From contig CABYQR010000004.1 of NCBI GenBank assembly GCA_902521155.1, positions 1 through 64,000 on the forward strand: 64,000 nt of DNA, written 5' to 3'. Made by a program: the position numbers and the translations under genes. Of the stretch, positions 21,142 through 30,807 are shown in pieces (position 1 is the stretch's first letter; every line of letters begins with the position of its first letter). Below the pieces are notes generated by a model, which saw nothing but the letters and a program-made list of their open reading frames with translations, made no database searches and was not told where the DNA came from. This DNA is from an uncultured Alphaproteobacteria bacterium. Lineage in GTDB: Bacteria; Pseudomonadota; Alphaproteobacteria; HIMB59.

Positions 21142-22113
21142 ATGACAGTAGATATCCAAAATCGTTTAGTAAAATTTAAAGATCTTATTCCCAGTGAAGT
21201 TCCTTTTGTCGAAGGTAAATTAAAAGGTCATCAAGATAGGTCTAATTATTCTATAGTTGGCCCAGGCGTTAGTGAAGATACTAAACAAAGTGTCAAAATT
21301 GCAGAAGAACATGGTTTTAATATTGGTGCTGTTCGAGCTGCTCCCATGAATGGCTCAGGTCTTCACAGTCATACTACAGCTGAGGTTTTTCTAATTTTTT
21401 CTGGATCCTGGAGATTTTATTGGGGTACTGAAGGTAAGGAAGGAGAGGTTGTCTGTAACGCAGGGGATGTAGCTTCTTTCCCAACTAATATGTTTAGAGG
21501 TTTTCAAAATGTCAGCGACCAAGACGCCCACTTATTTGTGGTTTTAGGTGAGAACGATCCAGGTGTAATTACATGGACACCATCATTACTAAAAAAAGCA
21601 AAAGACTCAGGAATGGTTCTTTTAGATGATAATTCCTTAATAGATTTAGATAAAAATAGTATTCCAGAGGGTAAGAGTGCTATAAAACCAATTCAAGATA
21701 ACGAATTAGATAAATTTGATAATTATACTTCTGAGGAAATAGAAAAGTTTGTAATCCGTGCAAAAGATCATGATAAATACCTTCAAGACGATGGACATTT
21801 TAATTCTAATACAATTTTAAATTATATTGATAATTTCAAAATTCATGAAAAAGATCTAAGCCCTTTAATTGAACATAACACTGGATTTGGACTAACTTTA
21901 TTAAAAGGAGAAAATTCTCATATTCACCCATATACATTAGCTGAGTCTGAAATATTTCTATGTTTAGAGGGAGAGTGGGAAATTACCTGTAATGATCAAA
22001 AAGTTATTATTGGATCTAAAGATACTTTTTCTTCTCCTAAAAATTCAACTCGAAGTATTAAAAATATCAGTGGTAAAGATGGAAGTGTCTTTATAGTTCG
22101 CCAAAAAAACTAA
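21142..22113 (+). CDS. Cupin protein with two cupin domains
   Basis: Two cupin-like segments: GLHSHTTAEVFLIFSGSWRFYWG and NSHIHPYTLAESEIFLCLEGEWEI. Confidence 0.82.
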   Translation: MTVDIQNRLVKFKDLIPSEVPFVEGKLKGHQDRSNYSIVGPGVSEDTKQSVKIAEEHGFNIGAVRAAPMNGSGLHSHTTAEVFLIFSGSWRFYWGTEGKEGEVVCNAGDVASFPTNMFRGFQNVSDQDAHLFVVLGENDPGVITWTPSLLKKAKDSGMVLLDDNSLIDLDKNSIPEGKSAIKPIQDNELDKFDNYTSEEIEKFVIRAKDHDKYLQDDGHFNSNTILNYIDNFKIHEKDLSPLIEHNTGFGLTLLKGENSHIHPYTLAESEIFLCLEGEWEITCNDQKVIIGSKDTFSSPKNSTRSIKNISGKDGSVFIVRQKN

Positions 22114-22120
22114 TTTTATT

Positions 22121-23092
22121 ATGGAAGGTTTTAATAAGAAGTTTAAAGATTTTCCTGATTATATTTTGAAGATAACCTACCAAATCTGGGAAGAAAAAGA
22201 TGTAGAATCAATCATGCAATATTATGCTGAAGGAATACCAGTAAGATTTCCAGATGGTATAATCTACGGTCCAGAAACTGTTGTTAAAGCTACCTATGCA
22301 ACTTTAAAAGAATTCCCAGATCGTCAATTATTGGGTGAGGATGTTATTTGGATCGGCAATGATACCGAAGGCTATCTTTCTTCTCATAGAATTTTATCTA
22401 GAGCAACACATGCAAATAATGGTGTTTATGGTGAGGCTACAGGTAAGAAGCTTACTTACAGAGTAATAGCTGATTGTGCTTGTAAAAATAACCAAGTTTA
22501 TGATGAGTGGCTTGTAAGAGACCAAGGTTCAATAATTCGACAATTAAACTTAGACCCTAAAACCTATGCAACTCAATTAATTGATCATCAAGGGGGATTA
22601 GATAATTGTCCAACTCCTTTTAATAAAAATACAGATCCTGATTTAAAATATACTCAAATAAAATTACCCGATCAAAATATCGGCTATGAATATGCTGATA
22701 TTTTAAAAAATATTTTTAGTAAAAATTTAGATATAATTGAAAATTGTTACGATAGAGCAATTAATCAGGAACAACCTGGTGGTTTTACAGGTTATGGATG
22801 GCAGGATGTTAAAACTTTTTGGTCATCTCTTTTGTCCGCATTTCCAGATGCAAGTTTCAAAATAGAACATGTAAGTTTTCTTAACGAACCTAACGAATAT
22901 GCTAAAGCTGCTGTAAGATGGTCCTTGAGTGGAATACACTCTGGATCTGGTAATTTTGGTGAACCGAGTCATGCTGATGTATATGTAATGGGTATTTCTC
23001 ATGCTGAATTTGGTCCGCGGGGTATTAAAAACGAATGGGTATTATTTGATGAAACTAGTATTTGGAAACAAATTTTGTTAAAAACTGGTTAA
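22121..23092 (+). CDS. NTF2/SnoaL-like protein, two domains
   Basis: Paralogous to 26795-27940 (IWEEKDVESI...DVIWIGN.. / IWEEKNIGYI...EVIWAGD..). Confidence 0.75.
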   Translation: MEGFNKKFKDFPDYILKITYQIWEEKDVESIMQYYAEGIPVRFPDGIIYGPETVVKATYATLKEFPDRQLLGEDVIWIGNDTEGYLSSHRILSRATHANNGVYGEATGKKLTYRVIADCACKNNQVYDEWLVRDQGSIIRQLNLDPKTYATQLIDHQGGLDNCPTPFNKNTDPDLKYTQIKLPDQNIGYEYADILKNIFSKNLDIIENCYDRAINQEQPGGFTGYGWQDVKTFWSSLLSAFPDASFKIEHVSFLNEPNEYAKAAVRWSLSGIHSGSGNFGEPSHADVYVMGISHAEFGPRGIKNEWVLFDETSIWKQILLKTG

Positions 23093-23805
23093 TGAATAAC
23101 CCCATTAAACTTTCTTCTAAAGAAAAAAAAATTATTAATTTTATAAGAAAGTTCGACACTCCAACTGTTTCTAACTCTCTTGAAATAATTGACCCCTTAC
23201 TTCGTCAAAAAGGTTTTACAAGTAAAACAATGATCAGTTCTAATCCTAAGCTTAAACCTATAGTTGGCTTTGCTAAAACAGCTATCATTACTTCTAGAAA
23301 GAAGAAGAATACTGATATTAATAAAAATAGAGAAAATTATTATGAATACATGCATGAAGGCACAGATCCAAAAATTTGTGTAATAGAGGATAAAGATAAA
23401 ACCAACACTATTGGTGCCTGGTGGGGGGAGGTTAATGCAACAATTCACCATCGTTTTGGCTTTGAGGGTGCTGTAACCAATGGAGCTGTGAGAGATTTAG
23501 GTTCAATCGATAAAAAATTTCAAATTTTAAGTGGAGAAATTAGAGTAGGTCATGGATATAATCAAATTCATAAAATAAATTGTAAAGTCAATATTTTCGA
23601 TATGGAAGTGTCACCTAATGATCTAATTCACGCAGACCTTCACGGTGCTGTTGTTATCAAAAGAGAAAACTTAGAAAAACTACCTGATGCCATTTCAAAA
23701 TTAATAAAAAAAGAAAATATCATTTTTGATTATTTAAGTAAGAATAAAAAAATCTCTATAAAAAAATTTAAAGAGAAATATAGAAATTTCATGGGTAAAA
23801 AATAA
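23092..23805 (+). CDS. RraA-like family protein (aldolase/dehydratase fold)
   Basis: GAWWGEVNATIHHRFGFEGAVTNGAVRDL; start at 23092 ATG (TAATG overlap) preferred over the track start 23062. Confidence 0.8.
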   Translation: MNNPIKLSSKEKKIINFIRKFDTPTVSNSLEIIDPLLRQKGFTSKTMISSNPKLKPIVGFAKTAIITSRKKKNTDINKNRENYYEYMHEGTDPKICVIEDKDKTNTIGAWWGEVNATIHHRFGFEGAVTNGAVRDLGSIDKKFQILSGEIRVGHGYNQIHKINCKVNIFDMEVSPNDLIHADLHGAVVIKRENLEKLPDAISKLIKKENIIFDYLSKNKKISIKKFKEKYRNFMGKK

Positions 23806-23816
23806 ATATCTTAAAT

Positions 23817-24947
23817 ATGACTTCATCCATACTCACTACTCATGTTGGAAGTCTACCTCGTTCTAAAGAATTATCTGAATTACTTTTTGCAAAAGATAAA
23901 AAAGAAACCTTTGACAAACAAAAATTTGATTTTGAAGTTAAAAAAAATGTCGAAAATGTCGTTAAGCAACAATTAGAAGTAGGTATAGATATTATTAGTG
24001 ATGGTGAAATGAGCAAAATTAGTTATGCAACTTATATCAAAGATCGTCTTAAAGGCTTTTCAGGGGAAAGTGAAAGAAAAGCTCCAGCTGATCTCGATGC
24101 TTTTGAAGAATATAAAATAAAAATTGCAAAAAGTGGAGGTACACCTACCTATGTAAGACCTTGTTGTACGAGCGAATTAGAAATTCAAGATGAAGAGTCT
24201 CTTAAATCTGATATTAAAAACTTCACAGATGCTTTAAAAAAATTCAATCATTCTGATGGTTTTATGAATTCAGCATCTCCTGGGGTCATAAATATTTTCA
24301 TGCCAAACAAATTTTATAAAGACGATGACGAATATTTAGAGAAATTATCTAATATGATGTCTCTTGAATACCAAGCCATTATCAAAAGTAATTTGCATCT
24401 CCAATTAGATTGCCCAGATTTAGCACTTGCTAGACATATGAATTATAAGCATCTTTCTGATAATGAGTTTTTAAATAGAGCTGAAAGACAGGTTGAGGCA
24501 CTTAACTATTCTTTAAAAGGCATCCCTTCAGATCAAATAAGAATGCATATTTGTTGGGGAAATTATGAAGGACCTCACACTTTTGATATTCCTCTTGAGA
24601 AAATATTGCCGATTATTTTAAAAGCTAATGTTAAATATTTATTAATTGAATCCTCTAATCCTAGGCATGCTCATGAATGGAAAGTCTTTGAAAATATAAA
24701 ATTACCTTCAGAAAAAATTGTTGTGCCTGGGGTAATTGACTCTACTTCAAATTTTGTGGAACATCCTGATCTAGTATCAGATAGGCTTATTCAATTTTCA
24801 AAAGTTGTTTCAAAAGAACAAATTATGGCTGGTGCAGATTGTGGTTTTAGTACTTTTGCTGGTTTTGGTAAAGTTGATGAAAAAATTTGTTATGAAAAGT
24901 TAAAATCTCTAGTAGACGGAACTAAGATAGCATCTAAAAAAATTTAA
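23817..24947 (+). CDS. MetE C-terminal-like (core) cobalamin-independent methyltransferase
   Basis: TTHVGSLPRS N-terminus; zinc-ligand pattern RMHICWGN and GADCGFSTFAG; 376 aa, no MetE N-terminal domain. Confidence 0.85.
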   Translation: MTSSILTTHVGSLPRSKELSELLFAKDKKETFDKQKFDFEVKKNVENVVKQQLEVGIDIISDGEMSKISYATYIKDRLKGFSGESERKAPADLDAFEEYKIKIAKSGGTPTYVRPCCTSELEIQDEESLKSDIKNFTDALKKFNHSDGFMNSASPGVINIFMPNKFYKDDDEYLEKLSNMMSLEYQAIIKSNLHLQLDCPDLALARHMNYKHLSDNEFLNRAERQVEALNYSLKGIPSDQIRMHICWGNYEGPHTFDIPLEKILPIILKANVKYLLIESSNPRHAHEWKVFENIKLPSEKIVVPGVIDSTSNFVEHPDLVSDRLIQFSKVVSKEQIMAGADCGFSTFAGFGKVDEKICYEKLKSLVDGTKIASKKI

Positions 24948-24948
24948 C

Positions 24949-25641
24949 TCATTTCAGAAAATCTAATAAAGTTTTATTAAATATCTTTGGTTTTTCTATC
25001 ATTGCAAAATGAGAACTATTTTTTATCGTCTTTAGCCTAGAATTTTTAATTTTTTCTTTTAATTCTTTACTCATACTTAAAGGAGTAAGTTTATCCTCAG
25101 AGCTATTTATTATTAGAGTCTTAGATTTTATTTTTTTTAAATTTTGTAATTGATTTGGCCTATTTAGTATTAAATTAGTTTGATTTTTAAATGTTTGATA
25201 TCCTAAATTTTTAGTCATTTCATAATATTCATTTTGATATTTTTTATTATCTAAATAATTTTTTGAAAATGAAATATTGAAGTGAAGTTTATAAAACAAA
25301 TCTGCAAAATTCTTTTGATTAGACTCCATTAAATATTTATTTAGTTTTTTCTCTCTTATTTTGGAAATACCTCTACCATTAGAGGAAACTATGACTAATT
25401 TTTTGATAATTTCTGAATGTTTTATAGCTAACTGCAGTGAAATAAATCCTCCCATTGAAAAACCAATTATTGAAGTATCAATATCTATATGTCGACCAAT
25501 ACTTTTTGCTGCTTCTTCAACTGTTTTGTAATTCTTTAAAGAGGGTATTATTAGTTCATAATTATTTTTGAACGTTTTTATAGTAGATTGCCATATTGTT
25601 TCATCACACATATAGCCTGAAATCAAAATTATTTTGGACAT
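24949..25641 (-). CDS. Alpha/beta hydrolase
   Basis: IIGFSMGGFISLQLA nucleophile elbow, C-terminal SSHFAMIEKP. Confidence 0.88.
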   Translation of the reverse strand: MSKIILISGYMCDETIWQSTIKTFKNNYELIIPSLKNYKTVEEAAKSIGRHIDIDTSIIGFSMGGFISLQLAIKHSEIIKKLVIVSSNGRGISKIREKKLNKYLMESNQKNFADLFYKLHFNISFSKNYLDNKKYQNEYYEMTKNLGYQTFKNQTNLILNRPNQLQNLKKIKSKTLIINSSEDKLTPLSMSKELKEKIKNSRLKTIKNSSHFAMIEKPKIFNKTLLDFLK

Positions 25642-25667
25642 ATTTTTCTTTTGTTACTTCTAAAATT

Positions 25668-26675
25668 TTATTTTCTAGAGATTGATTTGTTTTTCTCTAA
25701 GAGATCTATTCCTAGTAGTTTTAAAAAATGAAGATGATCAATAAAAATCCAATTTTCTGCAATTTTATCCCCATCTCTTCTATATAAATCCACCACACGC
25801 ATTTCTGACTCAATATCGCTTGGGCTAGTTAAACCAAGATAGCCTCCTTTTGATTTCATAATAAGGTTTGGCCAGCCAAACCAACCACCTAAATCATCTT
25901 CAGCACTGCTTAAAACATGTCCATTAAATTTAACAAACTCCAAACCCTCTTCAAAAGGTTTTGTATGACCTCTGGTATAACCATCTATTGTATATGAAGC
26001 GCCAATTCCACCAGGTCCCCACCAAATCATATCTTTTTTCCAATCCAGTTCTAATTCTTCCTTAAATGATTTCATTTTAGATCCTTTGACTAATCGATCA
26101 CGCATTCTATGAATGAGATCAAGAGTTTTAATACTTTCACCATTGTCAGATAATTCAAATTTTAATCCTTTATGATTCATTGGACCAGGTGTTACACAAA
26201 CGAGACCAGTTGATTCTGGAATAAAGGAAAGACCTAATTGTTGCATGAAATTGAAAATGTCTAAAAAAATAGCACCTTCTGTAATTTTATTATTTTCAAC
26301 TTTGTAAAATTCAGCAAATCTTAAAAGTGATGATTTGTAATTAGGTTGTATACCAAAAAAACTTTTATTAAAAACACCCATTAAATGACCCATGGATGAA
26401 ATCCATACATCTTGATTTTCTTCCAATGAGTTTATCCCAGCATAGAAGATATCTAATCTTCTTTGAATTGGTTTAAAGGAGTCTCTAATTGGTAACCATA
26501 ATTGATTTGCTACATTTTCTGGCCCCTTTATTTCATTAAAAGGATGTGTGCATCTCATATGAAAATTCTCTGATGTATGATTAGATATTATCTCTGCTAA
26601 ATCTTCATTTTTGCAATTATCAACATCATTAAAATAATCTAAAACTATTGTTTTTTCATTTTGTAAATTCTGCAC
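25668..26675 (-). CDS. NTF2/SnoaL-like protein, two domains
   Basis: MIWWGPGGIGASYTIDGYTRGH; paralog of 19944-21038. Confidence 0.75.
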   Translation of the reverse strand: MQNLQNEKTIVLDYFNDVDNCKNEDLAEIISNHTSENFHMRCTHPFNEIKGPENVANQLWLPIRDSFKPIQRRLDIFYAGINSLEENQDVWISSMGHLMGVFNKSFFGIQPNYKSSLLRFAEFYKVENNKITEGAIFLDIFNFMQQLGLSFIPESTGLVCVTPGPMNHKGLKFELSDNGESIKTLDLIHRMRDRLVKGSKMKSFKEELELDWKKDMIWWGPGGIGASYTIDGYTRGHTKPFEEGLEFVKFNGHVLSSAEDDLGGWFGWPNLIMKSKGGYLGLTSPSDIESEMRVVDLYRRDGDKIAENWIFIDHLHFLKLLGIDLLEKNKSISRK

Positions 26676-26705
26676 AGCTATAAGTTATATTAATTTTTAA
26701 ATAAC

Positions 26706-26733
26706 AATATTCATTTATTTGAATATTAATTCA
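26706..26733. promoter_or_regulatory. Candidate LacI-family operator 2
   Basis: AATATTCA-TTTATT-TGAATATT inverted repeat, overlapping TGAATATTAATTCA (26720-26733), in a divergent intergenic region. Confidence 0.55.
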
Positions 26734-26794
26734 TTAAATTGAATTATTTTAATTGTATCTGTTAAAATAAATATTATTTTTATCTTCATCCATT

Positions 26795-27940
26795 ATGAAT
26801 AATAAATTAAATAAATTAAAAAATAAAAGACCTGATGATTTAAAAGATCATCATATGCCTCAAAATTTCGATATTTCATTAAAAGCCTATGGAGGAGGGG
26901 GTACCTCAAAATCATTGAACCCTTCTCCAAAAAAATTAAATCCTCAACCAATGAATGGTTTTGAAACACAATATAAAAATATAATCGACTATATTGTAAG
27001 AATTACGCACACTATTTGGGAAGAAAAGAACATTGGTTATATTTATGACACATATAGCCCTGATTGCCTTGTATGGGATGAATTTGGACTACAATCTGGA
27101 TCAGAAAAAATAGTATCTGATACCATTCATACAAATAATGCATTCCCTGATATTAGATTATTTGCAGATGAAGTGATTTGGGCTGGAGATGAAAAAACTA
27201 GTTTCCATACCTCTCATAGAACTATAATTACGGGAACCAACACAGGTTTTAGTAAGTTTTCAAAACCAACAGGTAAAACTGTCAGATTATTTTGTATCGC
27301 AAATTGTGTAGCTAAAAATAATGAAATTTATTATGAAAATGTTGTCTATGATACAGCAGGTCTAATAAAACAGTTAGGTCTAGACTTACATGAAGTTGCA
27401 AAACAAATTGCCAATGAAGGAGTAAGGGGTCCCTTTGCACCTGATTTTAAAAAAACAAAACCCAAAAGAAAAATATCAAAACTAAAACCAATTAGTTATG
27501 AAATTCCTAACAATATTAAAAATCTCAGAGAGTTTGTTCATGCAGTTTATGATACCATTTGGAATAGAAGAAATTTTTCAGCCCTAAATAGTGCCTATTC
27601 TAATAACGTAGAATTTGAGGGATCGACTGGAAGAAAGTTTAAAGGAATAAGCAAACTTAGAAATTTTATTATTTCAATGATCTCCTGCTTTCCTGACCTT
27701 GCACTTAGTATTGAAGATCTATATTGGATGGGCAATGCTAAAGATGGTTATTTAGTATCAATTCGTTGGGGTGCTGTTGGAACCCACAAAGGAAATGGTA
27801 TATATGGTGCTCCAACTAATAGAGATTGTTACCTTTGGGGTATCACACAATGGGAAATCAAAAACAATAAAATTATTAAAGAATGGACAGGTTTTAATGA
27901 ACTTGCAATTTTAATTCAATTATTAGGAGATAAAAAATGA
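26795..27940 (+). CDS. NTF2/SnoaL-like protein, two domains
   Basis: ITHTIWEEKNIGYIYDTYSPDCLVWDEFG...; paralog of 22121-23092. Confidence 0.75.
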   Translation: MNNKLNKLKNKRPDDLKDHHMPQNFDISLKAYGGGGTSKSLNPSPKKLNPQPMNGFETQYKNIIDYIVRITHTIWEEKNIGYIYDTYSPDCLVWDEFGLQSGSEKIVSDTIHTNNAFPDIRLFADEVIWAGDEKTSFHTSHRTIITGTNTGFSKFSKPTGKTVRLFCIANCVAKNNEIYYENVVYDTAGLIKQLGLDLHEVAKQIANEGVRGPFAPDFKKTKPKRKISKLKPISYEIPNNIKNLREFVHAVYDTIWNRRNFSALNSAYSNNVEFEGSTGRKFKGISKLRNFIISMISCFPDLALSIEDLYWMGNAKDGYLVSIRWGAVGTHKGNGIYGAPTNRDCYLWGITQWEIKNNKIIKEWTGFNELAILIQLLGDKK

Positions 27941-28356
27941 ATATCAGTGAAAGTAAAAAATTATTAGAAGACATGTATGAAGCCTTAAATACACAAGATC
28001 TAGAGGCACATCATAAATATTGGCATGATGATATGGTTTGGCATGGACCTCCAGGTTTTGGAGACATTCATGGTATAGAGAATTTCAAATATAAGGTTTT
28101 AAAACCTTTTTATGAAGCATTTCCAGACTATCATGTAAAAAATGATATTGTTGTAGCAGAAGGTGAATGGATAAGTGCAACGGGTTTTTTAACCGGAACA
28201 CATAGTGGAACTTATCTCGGTGTAGAACCTACAGGCAAATCAATTAAGATGCAGTTTTCAGACTTTTGGACAATCAAAGAGGATAAATTTTTAGATAATT
28301 ACGTCATGGTAGATAATCATGGTGTTTTTGAACAAATGGGACTTAAATTTAAATAA
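27937..28356 (+). CDS. NTF2/SnoaL-like (ester cyclase) protein, single domain
   Basis: MVWHGPPGFGDIHGIENFK...FLTGTHSGTYLGVEPTGKSI; ATGA overlap with previous gene. Confidence 0.82.
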   Translation: MNISESKKLLEDMYEALNTQDLEAHHKYWHDDMVWHGPPGFGDIHGIENFKYKVLKPFYEAFPDYHVKNDIVVAEGEWISATGFLTGTHSGTYLGVEPTGKSIKMQFSDFWTIKEDKFLDNYVMVDNHGVFEQMGLKFK

Positions 28357-28369
28357 TAAAATATTAAAT

Positions 28370-29371
28370 TTATCTTGTTGTTTTTCTTTTAATTAAACTA
28401 CCACGAACTATATGATTTATGGTTTCATAATCTGGATCTCTAATATAGTCCTCTATTAGTTGAGTGGTTAACTTAGACATTTGTCTAATAGGTTGTTTGA
28501 CTGTTGTTAAATCATATGACTTCCAATTTGACATTGAAATATCATCATAGCCAATTAATTCTAAATCTTTAGGAATTTTTATTTTTGTATTTTTTTTTAT
28601 GTAATCGAGGCAGCCAAATGCCATTGTGTCATCCGCACAAAATATAGCACTAACATCTTTATTTTTTAAAATTTTTTGACTAGCTTGATAGCCACCATCA
28701 TAAGTAAAAAAACCTTTCTCATTAAAAATTTTAATTCTTTTATTATTTTTAAAAAATTCCTTAAAGCCTTTTATCCTCTGATCACTGACAAATGAACCCT
28801 TAGGTCCCTCAATCAACCCAATTTTTTGATGATTATTTTTCATAAAATATTCTGCAACCATTTCTCCACCGTTTTTATGATCACAAGCTACTGAACTTAG
28901 AGTGGGGATGTTCCATGATCTATTATATGCAATAAATTGAATTCTTTTTGCATTACAGCTCTCAACAAAACTTTCTGTTGGTTTTGTCGCTGAAATTATA
29001 GCTATTAATTTTTCTTTTAAATAGGGTTGAACTAACTTTTCATCTAACTCTTCACCGTCATCAGTGGTTATTAGTAAAACTCTGAAACCACCTAACTTAA
29101 GAGCTTCGTGTAACTCTGTTAATACTTCTGGGTAATATCTACTTGTTACATAAGGAAGTATAACGCCAACTAATCCAATATCTTCATTTGACAGCTTATT
29201 TTGAGAGATATTTGGTGCTTTGTATTTTAATTTTCTAGCTGCCTCTAAAACTCTTAGTTTCGTTCTACTTGAAATACTTGCTCCTTTAGTAAAACATCGG
29301 GAAACGGCAGATTGTGATACTCCAGCCAGTTTAGCGACGTCCTGTGATGTCGCAGTCTTATTAAAATTCAT
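28370..29371 (-). CDS. LacI family transcriptional regulator
   Basis: TSQDVAKLAGVSQSAVSRCF HTH; periplasmic-binding-like effector domain; start at 29371 rather than track start 29428. Confidence 0.93.
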   Translation of the reverse strand: MNFNKTATSQDVAKLAGVSQSAVSRCFTKGASISSRTKLRVLEAARKLKYKAPNISQNKLSNEDIGLVGVILPYVTSRYYPEVLTELHEALKLGGFRVLLITTDDGEELDEKLVQPYLKEKLIAIISATKPTESFVESCNAKRIQFIAYNRSWNIPTLSSVACDHKNGGEMVAEYFMKNNHQKIGLIEGPKGSFVSDQRIKGFKEFFKNNKRIKIFNEKGFFTYDGGYQASQKILKNKDVSAIFCADDTMAFGCLDYIKKNTKIKIPKDLELIGYDDISMSNWKSYDLTTVKQPIRQMSKLTTQLIEDYIRDPDYETINHIVRGSLIKRKTTR

Positions 29372-29403
29372 AACTTTATCCCCTGTTTCATTATTCAAAC
29401 TAT

Positions 29404-29417
29404 TGAATATTAATTCA
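29404..29417. promoter_or_regulatory. Candidate LacI-family operator 3
   Basis: TGAATATTAATTCA, identical to 26720-26733, between lacI-type gene and SBP. Confidence 0.55.
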
Positions 29418-29501
29418 TAATATTGCAATATTTAGTTATATTAATATAAAGGATATATACTCAATTGTGAATTTCACATTTTGAATAAGAAAAGGAAATA
29501 T

Positions 29502-30737
29502 ATGAAAAAACTAATAATAGCTTTATTGCTATCATTTATGACTTCAGGTGCTTACGCAGGTAGTCATTCACCTTGTGGACCTACAGAAGGTTCAATTAAC
29601 ATTCTAGCTAATGAATTTAATACATACAGAATTTTTATGGATGAAGTAAAAAGCTGTGCTGGGTCTGATGTAGATTTTAGTGTTACGCACTCTGTTGACC
29701 ACAACAAATTGCAAGTAGCAGCATTGTCAGCAAATCCTTCAGAATTTTCAGCTAAACTAGTTACAAATGGTTCAATAACACCTTTGATGAATGACGGTCT
29801 ATTACGTCCACTAGATGACTTAGTCGCAAAATATGGTGCCAACTTGAATGATAACCAAAAAATAACCATAGATGGAAAAATCTATGCAGTAGCTTTTATG
29901 GCTAATGCACAACATCTTTGGTATAGAGAGAGCATTCTTAATGAATTAGGAATAGCGGTACCTTCTACTTATGAAGAAGTTATAGCAGCTGCTCAAAAAA
30001 TTAAAGACTCTGGAAAAATGGCCAACCCATATGGTGGTGCATTCAAATCAGGTTGGAATCTTGGCCAAGAGTTTGTAAACATGTACCTAGGTCATGGTGG
30101 AGAATTCTTTAAATCAGGATCAGCTCAGCCTAATGTAAATAATGCAAAAGGTGTTGCTGCACTAAACGTTATTAAGAGTTTAACTGAATTAAGTAATCCA
30201 GATTTTTTAACTCAAGATACAAATGCAGTTAAAGAAGAGTGGGAGTCTGGTAACCTTGCACTAATGCACGTTTGGAACTCTGGAGCTTCTTCTTTACTTG
30301 ACGACGAAGGTGATCAAGCAGTTAGAGCTGACACAAGATTAGCCCCTTCCCCTAGCGTAGGTGGTGGAAGCATGCCTGCAACTACACTTTGGTGGGATGG
30401 TATTGCTATTGCTACTAATACATCCGCTGAAAATGCTGAAGCATCTTTTAGAGCATTAGTAGGAGCTGCTTCTTCAGCTGAATTAGCTAATAATTATGCA
30501 GATGCAACAGTTTGGTTAATCAAAGACTATAAAGGCGGTAATACTGCCGGACCTGTTGTTGACGCTGCAAGCAGAGGCGCTTCTCCTTATCCAAGCTTTC
30601 CACATATGAGTTTAATGCACGGTGCATTAAGTACTGAATTAGTGGAATTCCTTCAAGGTAATGAATCTGCTGAAAAAGCCTTAGCTGATGTTGAAGCTGC
30701 TTATATAGCAAAAGCTACTGAGCAGGGTTTTTTATAA
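29502..30737 (+). CDS. Extracellular solute-binding protein (sugar-type, family 1)
   Basis: Signal peptide MKKLIIALLLSFMTSGAYA; RBS aaagga; two ABC permeases downstream. Confidence 0.9.
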   Translation: MKKLIIALLLSFMTSGAYAGSHSPCGPTEGSINILANEFNTYRIFMDEVKSCAGSDVDFSVTHSVDHNKLQVAALSANPSEFSAKLVTNGSITPLMNDGLLRPLDDLVAKYGANLNDNQKITIDGKIYAVAFMANAQHLWYRESILNELGIAVPSTYEEVIAAAQKIKDSGKMANPYGGAFKSGWNLGQEFVNMYLGHGGEFFKSGSAQPNVNNAKGVAALNVIKSLTELSNPDFLTQDTNAVKEEWESGNLALMHVWNSGASSLLDDEGDQAVRADTRLAPSPSVGGGSMPATTLWWDGIAIATNTSAENAEASFRALVGAASSAELANNYADATVWLIKDYKGGNTAGPVVDAASRGASPYPSFPHMSLMHGALSTELVEFLQGNESAEKALADVEAAYIAKATEQGFL

Positions 30738-30760
30738 ACCAAATATAAATTATTTTTGAT

Positions 30761-30796
30761 AGGGTGGATCATTATTATGGTCCACTCTTTTTTTTT
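30761..30796 (+). terminator. Rho-independent terminator-like hairpin between SBP and first permease
   Basis: AGGGTGGATC...GGTCCACTCT followed by a long T-run. Confidence 0.75.
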
Positions 30797-30807
30797 AGAA
30801 AAATATA

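Noticed and set aside
19944-28356. Polyketide biosynthetic cluster because of SnoaL-like proteins
   Set aside because: No PKS, ACP or ketosynthase genes; the context is transport, regulation and catabolic enzymes.
29466-29478. CRP/FNR site
   Set aside because: TGTGA and TCACA are separated by only 3 nt rather than 6, so it does not fit the CRP consensus.
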